A program made the position numbers and the translations under genes. Below are positions 25,314 to 33,399 of a stretch of 64,000 bases of DNA, piece by piece. The stretch is from contig NZ_BNBS01000005.1 of NCBI RefSeq assembly GCF_014656075.1, positions 1,217 through 65,216 on the forward strand, written 5' to 3'. The stretch comes from Streptomyces hydrogenans. GTDB lineage: Bacteria > Actinomycetota > Actinomycetes > Streptomycetales > Streptomycetaceae. Numbering within the stretch: position 1 is the first letter of the stretch; each line of letters starts with the position of its first letter. Under the pieces are notes generated by a model. It saw nothing but the letters and a program-made list of their open reading frames with translations, was not told the origin of the DNA and did no database searches.

Positions 25314-26576
25314 ATGGCTGCTGCTCATCGCACACGACGCCGGTCCTTCGGCGGCGTGGTGCTCGTCCTCGCCGCCGCCCTCGTCGCGGCCGTCCTCATC
25401 TCGTTCAGCGGATCGGTCGCACCGCGGGCCGATGCCGCGGTCGCCGCGCAGACCTGGTCCGACGAATTCGACGGCGCGGCCGGCCGCGCGCCCGACGGTG
25501 CCAAGTGGACGCTGGAGACAGGCGGTTCGGGCTACGGCAACCACGAGCTGCAGTACTACACCAACAGCACGTCCAACGCCGCGCTCGACGGCCAGGGCCA
25601 TCTGGTCATCACGGCGAGGAAGAACACCGACGCCGGACTCGGCTGCTGGTACGGCCAGTGTCAGTACACCTCGGCCCGGCTGAACACGGCCCGGACCTTC
25701 ACCCAGGCGTACGGCCGCTTCGAGGCCCGCATCAAGATCCCCCGCGGTCAGGGCATCTGGCCGGCGTTCTGGATGCTCGGCAACGACCTCGGGACCGTGG
25801 GCTGGCCCAACAGCGGCGAGATCGACATCATGGAGAACATCGGCCGCGAGCCCAACACCGTGCACGGCACGGTGCACGGCCCCGGCTACTCGGGAGCGGG
25901 CGGCCTCGGCGCCGCGTACAGCCTGCCCGGCGGCCGCGCCTTCGCCGACGACTTCCACGTGTTCGCCGTCGACTGGAGCCCCAACGCGATCGTCTGGTCG
26001 GTGGACGGCACCACGTACAAGACCCTCACCCCGGCCGACACCGGCGGCAACAAGTGGGTCTTCGACCACCCGTTCTTCATCATCCTCAACCTCGCGGTCG
26101 GCGGCGACTGGCCCGGCAGCCCCGACGGGTCCACGGCCTTCCCGCAGACGATGACCGTCGACTACGTCCGCGCCTCCTCCTCCGGCAGCGCGCCGGCCGC
26201 CCGCCCGATCCGCGGCATCGGCGGCATGTGCGTCGACGTGGCCGGTGCCTCCAGCGCCGACCGCACTCCCATCCAGCTGCACGACTGCACCGGAAACGCC
26301 GCCCAGCAGTGGACCGTCGGCGGCGACGGCACCGTCCGCGCCCTCGGCAAGTGCCTGGACGTGGCGGGCGGTTCCACCGCGGACGGCACGGTCGTCCAGC
26401 TCTACACCTGCAACGGCACGAACGCCCAGAAGTGGACGTACACCGCCGCACACGAATTCATCAACGTCGGCGCCAACAAGTGCCTGGACGCCAAGGGCAA
26501 CTCCTCGGCCGACGGAACCCGGCTCCAGACCTGGACGTGCAACGGCGTGGCCGGCCAGAAGTGGACCCTCGGCTGA
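25314..26576 (+). CDS. Secreted GH16 endo-beta-1,3-glucanase with ricin-type lectin domain
   Basis: 420 residues from ATG 25314 (ribosome binding site GGGAG). Twin-arginine-like charged N-terminus (RTRRRSFGG) and hydrophobic core form a signal peptide ending near ADAAVA (about 42). The GH16 domain (about 45-285) contains WSDEFDG, GRFEARIKIPRGQGIWPAFW and the catalytic GEIDIMEN with E169, D171 and E174, the ExDxxE motif of laminarinases. A C-terminal ricin B/CBM13 domain (about 292-420) carries three QxW repeats (QQW, QKW, QKW). It should hydrolyse beta-1,3- or mixed-linked glucans from fungi or plants. A perfect CebR-like operator upstream suggests glucooligosaccharide induction. Confidence 0.93.
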   Translation: MAAAHRTRRRSFGGVVLVLAAALVAAVLISFSGSVAPRADAAVAAQTWSDEFDGAAGRAPDGAKWTLETGGSGYGNHELQYYTNSTSNAALDGQGHLVITARKNTDAGLGCWYGQCQYTSARLNTARTFTQAYGRFEARIKIPRGQGIWPAFWMLGNDLGTVGWPNSGEIDIMENIGREPNTVHGTVHGPGYSGAGGLGAAYSLPGGRAFADDFHVFAVDWSPNAIVWSVDGTTYKTLTPADTGGNKWVFDHPFFIILNLAVGGDWPGSPDGSTAFPQTMTVDYVRASSSGSAPAARPIRGIGGMCVDVAGASSADRTPIQLHDCTGNAAQQWTVGGDGTVRALGKCLDVAGGSTADGTVVQLYTCNGTNAQKWTYTAAHEFINVGANKCLDAKGNSSADGTRLQTWTCNGVAGQKWTLG

Positions 26577-26588
26577 CCGTTCCGGCCC

Positions 26589-26612
26589 GGCGGACGGGCC
26601 CTCCCGTCCGCC
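26589..26612 (+). terminator. Terminator after the GH16 gene
   Basis: GGCGGACGGG (26589-26598) and CCCGTCCGCC (26603-26612), perfect 10-bp stem with a 4-nt loop, 13 bp after the stop. Confidence 0.8.
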
Positions 26613-26672
26613 TCGCAGGTCTCGGTGAGGTGAACCTCGTAGCCGTCCCGGAAGACGTGGTGCTTCACGCTC
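26606..26672 (-). pseudogene. IS1182-like transposase scrap
   Basis: The minus strand reads SVKHHVFRDGYEVHLTETCE, matching the G-Y-K/E-V-H-L-T-E-T-C box of IS1182-type transposases. Only about 20 codons remain, so this is an excision or deletion scar between the GH16 gene and the MFS gene. Confidence 0.5.
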
Positions 26673-26737
26673 CCCCGCCCCCGCAACCCGGCCCGACCGC
26701 TCCTCGGTCGTGACTTCCTGCTTGTTCGACCGGCGGC

Positions 26738-28084
26738 TCAGTGCGCTCCGCCCGCCGGCCTGTGGTCCAGGCCCAGGCGGTGGGCGTCGCGCTCCGGTCG
26801 GATGGAGGTCAGGGCCAGCAGGCCGGCGACGAGCATCACCGCGGTGGCGGTGAGGAAGGCCGCGGTGTAGCCATGGGCGGGGGTCTCGCCCGCGTCGATG
26901 AGATGGCCGGTCAGGGACGGGGCGACGAGGCCGGGCAGGGTGCCGATGCCGGCGACGATGCCGAAGACGGCGCCGCGCTGAGAGGTGGGCACGACCTCGG
27001 CCGTGGTCATGTAGTGCAGGGGAACGGCGATGGCGATCGTGCCGAAGGCCAGTCCGATCAGGATCAGTCGGGCCCCGGTGCTTTCGATGAACGGGAAGGC
27101 GGCCATCGCGCAGGCGGCGACGCACACCGCGATGCTCTGGGCGGCCCCGCTCGACCAGCGGCTGCTGACCCCGCGCGCCTTGAGCGCGTCCACGACCGGG
27201 GAGATGGCGAGCAGCAGGAGCAGGCCGTAACCGGAGATGACGCTGATGGTGGTCGCGGCGGACTCCGCCGACATGTCCAGCTCGGTCCTGAGGTAGGCGG
27301 GGAGCCAGGCATGGCTGAGGGAGAGCGCCCATGCCGCGCCGAACGCGCTGGCGATGCTGCCCAGGACCGTGCCGGTCGACAGGAGCCTGCGGTACGGCAG
27401 CCGGGGGCCGTCACCCTTCCCGGTCCCGGCCCCGGTGCGGGTGCGGGTCCCGGTGCGGGCGTGGTCGTAGGGGCCGTCGTGGCCTGCCTGCCACCACACC
27501 AATGCCCAGATCGCGCTGACGGCGGCGAGGACGGCGTAGGCCGAGCGCCATCCGTATGCCTCGATGAGCCAGGTCACCAGAGGTGCCGCGATGAGCGTGC
27601 CCAGGGCCGCCCCGCCGATCTGGAGGGCCGAGGGCAGTGCGCGGCGCTCGGGCGGGAACCACTTGTACAGGGCGTGCATGGACATGGAGGCGGCCGGTCC
27701 CTCGGCGGCGCCGAGCAGGATGCGGCCGGCGAGCAGGGTGGGTACCGAGGCCACGGCCAGGACGGGCAGCTGGGCGACCGCCCACAGCAGTGTCATGCCG
27801 AAGAGCAGGACGCGGCTGGAGAGGCTGGTGGAGAGGAAGCCGACGAGCAGTCCGGAGAGGCTGAAGAGGAAGTAGAAGGAGCTGGAGATCAGGCCGTAGG
27901 TGCTGTTGCTGAGGTTCAGCTCGTCCATGATCGGGACGGCGGCGAGGCCGAGTACCGACTTGTCGGCGAAGTTGATGACCATGAAGGTCACGATCAGGGC
28001 GGTGATCAGCCAGGCGCGGCGGCGGTCGGGAGCGGGCGCGGGGGCGGCGGTGTGCCGCGCGTGCGCGGCGGTGTGCGGTGCCAT
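26738..28084 (-). CDS. MFS transporter (ACS/anion:cation symporter-like)
   Basis: 448 residues, ribosome binding site CAGGAG before ATG 28084. Twelve hydrophobic helices in two halves, separated by a charged loop (DHARTGTRTRTGAGTGKGDG) at about 205-225. MFS signature elements are FADKSVLGLAAVPIMDEL in helix 1, GRILLGAAEGPAASMSMHAL in helix 4 and QRGAVFGIVAGIGTLPGLV in helix 10. The closest recognisable class is the D-galactonate/tartrate/organic-anion symporters. It lies downstream of an acyl-CoA dehydrogenase and acyl-CoA ligase on the same strand, so it probably imports the carboxylate those enzymes use. Confidence 0.85.
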   Translation of the reverse strand: MAPHTAAHARHTAAPAPAPDRRRAWLITALIVTFMVINFADKSVLGLAAVPIMDELNLSNSTYGLISSSFYFLFSLSGLLVGFLSTSLSSRVLLFGMTLLWAVAQLPVLAVASVPTLLAGRILLGAAEGPAASMSMHALYKWFPPERRALPSALQIGGAALGTLIAAPLVTWLIEAYGWRSAYAVLAAVSAIWALVWWQAGHDGPYDHARTGTRTRTGAGTGKGDGPRLPYRRLLSTGTVLGSIASAFGAAWALSLSHAWLPAYLRTELDMSAESAATTISVISGYGLLLLLAISPVVDALKARGVSSRWSSGAAQSIAVCVAACAMAAFPFIESTGARLILIGLAFGTIAIAVPLHYMTTAEVVPTSQRGAVFGIVAGIGTLPGLVAPSLTGHLIDAGETPAHGYTAAFLTATAVMLVAGLLALTSIRPERDAHRLGLDHRPAGGAH

Positions 28085-28199
28085 GGGGCGACTCCTGCGG
28101 ATGCGGGTGGAGCGGGGGCGAGCGGGTGGGCGGTTCCCCGTGGTCGCGGACCCCGGCCGAGCGGGGCCCGCGGTGCCGCCCGGACACCAAGGTGGTCGG

Positions 28200-29369
28200 T
28201 CAGATCAGCGCCTTGGCGATGGCGTTCTTGTGCACCTCGGTGGTGCCGGTGACGATCCGGAACATGCGCAGGCTGCGGAAGATCTGCTCGACTTCGTGGC
28301 CGCGGGTCAGCCCGGCCTTGCCGTGGATCTGGACGGCCTGGTCGGCGACGCGGAAGGCCGCCTCGGAGGTGAACAGCTTGCACATGTTGGCCTCGACGGA
28401 GATGTTGTCGCCCCGGTCGGCCTTGGCGGCGGTGGCCATCACCATCGAGCGAGCGGCGTAGACCTCGGTGGCCATCTCGGCGATCTTGTGGTGGATCGCC
28501 TGGTGGGCGAGGAGCGGCTGTCCGAAGACGACGCGGTTCATGGCGTACGCCACCGACAGGTCCCAGGCACGGCGGGCGGCGCCGATCAGGGAAGGGCAGT
28601 GCAGCAGGCGGTTGAGGGTGATGCGGCCGATGCCGATGCGCAGGCCCTGGCCGATCTCGCCGAGGAGGCCGGCGGCGGGGATCCGGCAGTCGTCGAAGAC
28701 GATGTCGCCTTCCATCTGCTGTCCGGACATGGGGACTTCGCCGTCGAGGACGGTGCAGCCGGGGGTGTCCAGGTCGACGAGGAAGGCGCTGTACGTCTCC
28801 TCCTCGCCGGCCATGCGGGCGACGACGATCGCGAAGTCCGCGAAGGGGGCGGCGGAGGAGAACACCTTCTTGCCGTTGAGGACGTAGCCGTCCCCGTCCG
28901 GGGTGGCGGTGGTCGTCATCCGGCGCACGTCCGAGCCGGCGTCCTCCTCGGTGAGGGAGAAGCAGCACGCCCGCTCCCCCCTGACGACGGGCATGAGGTA
29001 GCGCTCCCGCTGCTCCTCGGTGGCGTACTTGACGATCGCGCCGACTCGCAGGGGTCCGCCCATGTCGCCGAGGACGGAGTGGGAGAGCGTGGCTCCGGAG
29101 GCGGTCAGCTCCTCCTTGAGGGCGCACAGCTCGAAGAAGCCGAGGCCTTGTCCGCCCAGCTCCGGCGGCAGGCTGATGCCGTAGAAGCCGAGCTCCGCGC
29201 TGCGCTTCCAGACGTGTTCGAGGGTGGTGCGGTCGAGCTTCGTCTCCGCGGTGAGACCGTGCTCGCGCTCGTACGGGATGAGCTCGTCACGCAGGTAGGA
29301 GCGCAGGCGTACGACGAGGTCCTGGAGGCGCGGGTTGTCGTCGTAGGAGGGTTCGAGGGTGAAGGGCAT
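28200..29369 (-). CDS. Acyl-CoA dehydrogenase
   Basis: 389 residues, usual ACAD length. Alpha-helical N-terminal domain (ELGFYGISLPPELGGQGLG), FAD-binding middle with CCFSLTEEDAGSDVRRMTTT and YVLNGKKVFSSAAPFADFA, and C-terminal domain with NRVVFGQPLLAHQAIHHKIA, AVQIHGKAGLTRGHEVEQIF and MFRIVTGTTEVHKNAIAK. It should oxidise an acyl-CoA to its 2,3-enoyl form using FAD and electron-transfer flavoprotein. Separated by 13 bp from the acyl-CoA ligase gene, so the two are co-transcribed and act in sequence. Substrate chain or ring is not predictable. Confidence 0.92.
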   Translation of the reverse strand: MPFTLEPSYDDNPRLQDLVVRLRSYLRDELIPYEREHGLTAETKLDRTTLEHVWKRSAELGFYGISLPPELGGQGLGFFELCALKEELTASGATLSHSVLGDMGGPLRVGAIVKYATEEQRERYLMPVVRGERACCFSLTEEDAGSDVRRMTTTATPDGDGYVLNGKKVFSSAAPFADFAIVVARMAGEEETYSAFLVDLDTPGCTVLDGEVPMSGQQMEGDIVFDDCRIPAAGLLGEIGQGLRIGIGRITLNRLLHCPSLIGAARRAWDLSVAYAMNRVVFGQPLLAHQAIHHKIAEMATEVYAARSMVMATAAKADRGDNISVEANMCKLFTSEAAFRVADQAVQIHGKAGLTRGHEVEQIFRSLRMFRIVTGTTEVHKNAIAKALI

Positions 29370-29382
29370 GCCGGGGTCCTGT

Positions 29383-30939
29383 TCAGTTGACGCGGCGCTC
29401 GGCGCCCGCCCAGTAGCGGTCGCGGATGGCGCGGCGGTCGATCTTGCCGTTGGGGTTGTGGGGCAGCGCGGCGACGAAGTCGACGGAGCGGGGCTTCTTC
29501 ATGCGGGCCAGGTGCTCGGCGCAGAAGTCGATGAGCGCGGTGTCCGTGAGGGTGGCGCCGTCGCGAGGCACGACGACGGCCTTGACGGCTTCGCCCCACT
29601 GCTCGTCCGGGACGCCGACGACGGCGGCCTCGTAGACGTCGGGGTGCTGGTGCAGGACGGACTCGACCTCGACGGCGTAGATGTTGAAGCCGCCGGAGAC
29701 GATCATGTCCTTCTTGCGGTCGACGATGAAGACGTAGCCGTCCGCGCGGCGGCGGGCGAGGTCGCCCGTGAGGAACCAGCCGTCGCGGAACGTCTCCGCG
29801 GTGAGGTTCGGCTCGTTGTGGTAGCCGGGTACGACGTCGGGTCCGCGGACGGCGATCTCGCCGATCTCGCCGTCGGCGAGGGGCTGCCCCGCGTCGTCGA
29901 CGATGGCGACCTCGGCCTCGGCGAGCGGCCGTCCGCAGGACAGCAGCAGTTCCTCGTCCTCGCCGTCGATCGCCCGGCGGTGGTCCTCGGTGGAGAGGGA
30001 CAGCACGCCGGAGGTGGTCTCGCCGCATCCGTACCCCTGGGAGAGGACGGGGCCGAAGAGGTCCCAGGCGGCCCTGATGCGGGCCGGTGACATCGGCGCG
30101 GCGCCGTAGATCAGCCGGCGCAGGCTGGAGAGGTCGTAGTCGCGGGCGTTCGGCAGCGCGAGGACGGTGTTGACCATCGTCGGCACGACGAAGGCATGGG
30201 TGGCGCGTTCGCGCTGGACGGTGGCGAGGAACTCCTCGGCGTCCCAGTGGGGCAGGACGATCGCACAGCCGCCGGCGAAGAAGATCCCCATCAGGGGCAT
30301 GCCGGAGGCGTGGGTGACCGGTCCGGCCAGGATCTGGCGGCCGCCGGGTCCGACCCGGGCGTCGGCGCTCATCACCGACTTGCGCATCAGCGCGAGCCGG
30401 TTGCCGTACGTCTGCACCGCCGCCTTGAGCTTGCCGGTGGAGCCCGAGGTGAAGTGCAGTACGGCGATGTCGCCCTCGTCGCACTCCGCGTCGGCGGGCT
30501 GCGGCTCGGTGCCTGCGAGGGTCTCGGCATAGCCGGGGCCGAGATCGCTCGGGCCGTCGTAGCCGAGGACGGTCTTCACTCCCGTGCCGGGGACCGCGGC
30601 GCGGGCGATGTCCAGGTGTGCGGCATCCGTCAGGAGGACGGACGCGTCGGACTCGGCGAGCAGGTGGGCCACCTCGGCGGTACCGAGTCTGGCGTTGAGG
30701 GGCGCCCGGGTGAGGCCGGCCTTGTAGAGGGCCGTCTCCGTGACGACCAGTTCCGCTCGGTTGGCCGCGAGGGTGGCCACGCGGTCGCCCCGGTTCAGGC
30801 CGAGGGCGCGCAAGGCGGTCGCGAGCCGGTCGCTGTGGTCGTCGAGTTCGGCATAGGTCAGCCGGACGGGGCCGCAGACCACGGCCTCGGCATCGGGTTG
30901 GTGGCCGGCAGTCCGGCGTACGTACCGCCCGAGGTTCAT
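29383..30939 (-). CDS. Acyl-CoA ligase (class I adenylate-forming enzyme)
   Basis: 518 residues from ATG 30939 (ribosome binding site GGAGG), preferred to upstream in-frame starts, which would run into the operator. ANL motifs are in order: A3 P-loop LHFTSGSTGKLKAAVQT, A5 LSQGYGCGETTSGVLS, A7 GWFLTGDLARRRADGYVFIV, A8 hinge DRKKDMIVSGGFNIYAVEVE, and A10 NPNGKIDRRAIRDRY with the catalytic Lys. It activates a carboxylic acid to acyl-AMP and then acyl-CoA. First gene of the minus-strand catabolic operon, divergent from TetR, with a palindromic operator only 13 bp upstream of the start codon. Confidence 0.92.
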   Translation of the reverse strand: MNLGRYVRRTAGHQPDAEAVVCGPVRLTYAELDDHSDRLATALRALGLNRGDRVATLAANRAELVVTETALYKAGLTRAPLNARLGTAEVAHLLAESDASVLLTDAAHLDIARAAVPGTGVKTVLGYDGPSDLGPGYAETLAGTEPQPADAECDEGDIAVLHFTSGSTGKLKAAVQTYGNRLALMRKSVMSADARVGPGGRQILAGPVTHASGMPLMGIFFAGGCAIVLPHWDAEEFLATVQRERATHAFVVPTMVNTVLALPNARDYDLSSLRRLIYGAAPMSPARIRAAWDLFGPVLSQGYGCGETTSGVLSLSTEDHRRAIDGEDEELLLSCGRPLAEAEVAIVDDAGQPLADGEIGEIAVRGPDVVPGYHNEPNLTAETFRDGWFLTGDLARRRADGYVFIVDRKKDMIVSGGFNIYAVEVESVLHQHPDVYEAAVVGVPDEQWGEAVKAVVVPRDGATLTDTALIDFCAEHLARMKKPRSVDFVAALPHNPNGKIDRRAIRDRYWAGAERRVN

Positions 30940-30951
30940 CGCGCCTCCAGA

Positions 30952-30976
30952 GTTTCCGAACAGTGTGTCTGTTAAC
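30952..30976. promoter_or_regulatory. TetR operator copy A
   Basis: A 25-bp site of form GTTTCCG-N11-TGTTAAC in the divergent promoter between the acyl-CoA ligase and tetR. It shares most positions, including CCGAACA and TGTGT, with the more symmetrical site at 31733. Its place just upstream of the ligase start fits direct repression. Confidence 0.7.
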
Positions 30977-31046
30977 AATCTTGGTGTGCGGCAACGTAAA
31001 GGCAGCGTTAGGGTCAGGTCAACGGTTCGGACGAGAAGGAAACGAA

Positions 31047-31679
31047 GTGGACATGAAGCCCGCGGGAGACCGCCGCGTACGCAGGACGCGCGCCGCACTG
31101 CGCCAGGCCCTGGTGGAACTGGTCCTGGACAAGGGGTTCCACGCGGTCACGGTCGAGGAGATCACCGAGCGCGCCGACGTCGGCCGCGCCACCTTCTACG
31201 CGCACTACCGCGACAAGGAGGACCTCCTGGTCGGCGTCGTCCGCGACCTCGCCGAGGACCGCGAACGCCTCCTGCCGGCGGTTCGACAGGCCCACGCGGA
31301 AGGCTTCACCGGCCTGCCGGTGAAGTACATCTTCGAACACGCCGAACAGGAGAAGCCCGTCTACCAGGTCATCCTGCGGGGCGAGGGCGACGGCCGGGCC
31401 CTGCGCGAGTTCACCGACCTCATCCGCACGCACGCCGAAGCCGCCTTCCGCGCGCGGGTCGAGCAGCTGGCGGTGACACCGAGGATCCCGCTGGACATCG
31501 TCGCGCGGGCCTGGACCGGTGAGCTCATCGGCCTGCTGACGTGGTGGGTGGAGAACGACACCGGTTACGGCGCCGCGGAGATCACCGCCCACCTGCGCGA
31601 CCTGTCGGTCTACGGACGCGTCTGGGCCACCGGACTCACTCCGTCCGACGCGCCAGGGGCCCTCGACCTCACCCCCTGA
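31047..31679 (+). CDS. TetR family repressor of the catabolic unit
   Basis: 210 residues. GTG 31047 is preferred to ATG 31053 because AGAAGGA lies 6 bp upstream of it. The N-terminal TetR HTH is intact: ALRQALVELVLDKGFHAVTV, EEITERADVGRATFYAHYRD and KEDLL. The C-terminal domain is of the TetR_C_33/AcrR type (IFEHAEQEKPVYQVILRGEG, RIPLDIVARAWTGELIGLL). It should bind as a dimer to the 25-bp sites at 30952 and 31733, controlling its own divergent operon and the downstream serine hydrolase. The ligand is probably the pathway substrate or its CoA ester (inference). Confidence 0.9.
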   Translation: MDMKPAGDRRVRRTRAALRQALVELVLDKGFHAVTVEEITERADVGRATFYAHYRDKEDLLVGVVRDLAEDRERLLPAVRQAHAEGFTGLPVKYIFEHAEQEKPVYQVILRGEGDGRALREFTDLIRTHAEAAFRARVEQLAVTPRIPLDIVARAWTGELIGLLTWWVENDTGYGAAEITAHLRDLSVYGRVWATGLTPSDAPGALDLTP

Positions 31680-31732
31680 GGCGACTCCGCCGACGCGGCC
31701 TCACCGCTCCCCCTTCCACCGCACCTGGTCGA

Positions 31733-31757
31733 GTTACCGAACACTGTGTACGGTAAC
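31733..31757. promoter_or_regulatory. TetR operator copy B
   Basis: GTTACCG-N11-CGGTAAC: symmetrical at 11 of 12 base-pair positions around 31745. It lies 39 bp before the serine hydrolase start, where it can block initiation. It shares the extended consensus with copy A, tying the hydrolase to the tetR regulon. Confidence 0.8.
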
Positions 31758-31795
31758 GAGTCCGGTAGGCGAACGACCGAAGAGCGGAGCGCACG

Positions 31796-32983
31796 ATGAC
31801 AGGTCTTTCCTCGTCGGCGGACCTCGTATGGGCCCGGGGATACACCGATCCCGCCTGGGCCCGACGACACACGACCTCGGGCCGGGAGCTCCTTCCGAGC
31901 CGACGTGTCTGGCGGGGTGCCGGCAGCCCCTCCCCGCTGACCGCCGCACCGGCCGGGGCCCTCGACGACCTCACGTTCACCGGGCCCCACGGGCGGTCTC
32001 TCACGCTCCGGGAACTCCTCGCCGTCGCGGAGACCGACGCCCTGCTGGTCATGCACCGCGGCGCCCTCGTCCACGAGCAGTACCTGCACGGCTACGAGCC
32101 CCATGTCCCGCACTTCAACGCCTCCGCCGCGAAGTCCTACCTCGGCCTGCTCGCCGCGACCCTCGCCCACGACGGGCAGCTCGCCCGCGACGCCCGGGTC
32201 ACGAAGTACGTCCCCGAACTCGCCGGCACCGCCTTCGGGGAAGCCGCGGTCGACGACCTCCTCCACATGGGCACCCGCATGAGCTACGCGGGCCGCCCGT
32301 ACGACAAAGCCCTCGAAGCACAGCGGTACTTCGCCGTCCTCGCCCCCCAACTGCGCCCCTACGGGTACACGGGGCCCGCCACGATCCGCGAACACCTCGC
32401 CACCGCTCGGGCGACCGGCGAGCCCGGCACCGAGTTCCGGTACGAGAACGGCAACGTCGAAGCCCTCGCGGAAGTCCTGCGCCGTGTCACCGGCACGACC
32501 ACCTCGGCCCTCCTGTCCGAGATGATCTGGTCCCGCATCGGCGCCGAGGAGGACGCCTACTACCTCCTCGACGCCGACGGCTCCGAAGCCGCCGCCGGCG
32601 GATTCAGCGCCACCGCCCGCGACCTGGCCCGCCTGGGCGAGATGATCCGCTGCGACGGCGCGACGGGCGGCCGCCAGATCGTCCCCGAAGCGGTCGCCGG
32701 CACCATCGTCTCCGGCGTGCCCGACGGCTACCCCCGGCGCGTCCGCTTCCCCGCCGCTCCCCCCGACGCGCCGGCCACCCTCTCCTACCACGACCTGTGG
32801 TGGATCCCGAACGACCCCTACGGGTCCTTCATGGCCAGCGGCATCCACGGCCAGCGCCTCTTCGTCTGTCCCGCGCTCGACCTGGTCATCGTCCACTACG
32901 CGTCCCAGATCGTCTCCCCGGCCGTCCCCCCGACGCCCCTCGTCCAGGCGTTCCTCACGATCGGCACCCACCTCCACGGATGA
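31796..32983 (+). CDS. Class C beta-lactamase-fold serine hydrolase (NylB-like)
   Basis: 395 residues, no signal peptide, ribosome binding site GGAG. The S-x-x-K motif is S110-A-A-K113 (FNASAAKSYLGLLAATLAHD) and Y-x-N is Y216-E-N218 (FRYENGN). The third motif region is SGIHGQRLFVCPALDLVIVH. This pattern is closest to 6-aminohexanoate-dimer hydrolases and related esterases/amidases rather than true beta-lactamases. It should cleave an amide or ester in the cytoplasm and release a carboxylate. With the acyl-CoA ligase, acyl-CoA dehydrogenase and MFS permease under the same TetR it suggests uptake, hydrolysis, CoA activation and oxidation of one compound. Confidence 0.88.
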   Translation: MTGLSSSADLVWARGYTDPAWARRHTTSGRELLPSRRVWRGAGSPSPLTAAPAGALDDLTFTGPHGRSLTLRELLAVAETDALLVMHRGALVHEQYLHGYEPHVPHFNASAAKSYLGLLAATLAHDGQLARDARVTKYVPELAGTAFGEAAVDDLLHMGTRMSYAGRPYDKALEAQRYFAVLAPQLRPYGYTGPATIREHLATARATGEPGTEFRYENGNVEALAEVLRRVTGTTTSALLSEMIWSRIGAEEDAYYLLDADGSEAAAGGFSATARDLARLGEMIRCDGATGGRQIVPEAVAGTIVSGVPDGYPRRVRFPAAPPDAPATLSYHDLWWIPNDPYGSFMASGIHGQRLFVCPALDLVIVHYASQIVSPAVPPTPLVQAFLTIGTHLHG

Positions 32984-33012
32984 CCGGACCCACAAGGGAC
33001 GACGCGGTCCGG
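32984..33012 (+). terminator. Possible terminator after the serine hydrolase
   Basis: CCGGACC (32984-32990) pairs with GGTCCGG (33006-33012) over a 15-nt loop immediately after the stop codon. Confidence 0.45.
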
Positions 33013-33093
33013 GTGTCGCAACGCGGCCTCACGGCGACATCGAGCCCAGGCGTCACCCGGCCCGAGGCGTGGGGGCCGAGCGGTGGGGCGCGG

Positions 33094-33321
33094 TCAGCGG
33101 CGTCGCCCGTGACCGGGCAGCCCGGCGGGAATCGCGTACACGCTGGAGCCGCTGCCGGTCGTGACCGGCCTCGCCCATCCCCGAGTCGGGGCCGGCGGCA
33201 CCATGCGCGGCAGGCCGTCCACGACGGGACGGGCAGCGGGCGCCTGGATCGGCTCTCCGGACAGAGGACACCGTCCGCCCTCGGGCATGAGGTGCTGGGC
33301 GAGTGCGTTCTTGAAGGTCAC
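33094..33321 (-). CDS. Small hypothetical protein
   Basis: 75 residues from GTG 33321. The N-terminus MTFKNALAQHLMPEGGRCPL followed by SGEPIQAP looks like real protein, and PLSGEPI resembles short loops of zinc-ribbon-like peptides although only one Cys is present. The C-terminal half is Pro/Arg-rich. There is no strong ribosome binding site. It is the only candidate in the 416-bp gap between the hydrolase and the next gene. Unknown function. Confidence 0.4.
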   Translation of the reverse strand: MTFKNALAQHLMPEGGRCPLSGEPIQAPAARPVVDGLPRMVPPAPTRGWARPVTTGSGSSVYAIPAGLPGHGRRR

Positions 33322-33399
33322 CCGGGTCCAGCTGCCACATGCACCCGATGCCCATGCCCGTCGTCCCGGTACGTCCAGAGCTTGATCTCCTGGGCTCTT

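Noticed and set aside
26738..32983. Acyl-CoA ligase/dehydrogenase group as a secondary-metabolite cluster
   Set aside because: No carrier protein, condensation or ketosynthase domain is present; composition fits a degradation pathway.
31796..32983. Serine hydrolase as an antibiotic-resistance beta-lactamase
   Set aside because: No signal peptide, and the third motif and context match NylB-like hydrolases under catabolic control.
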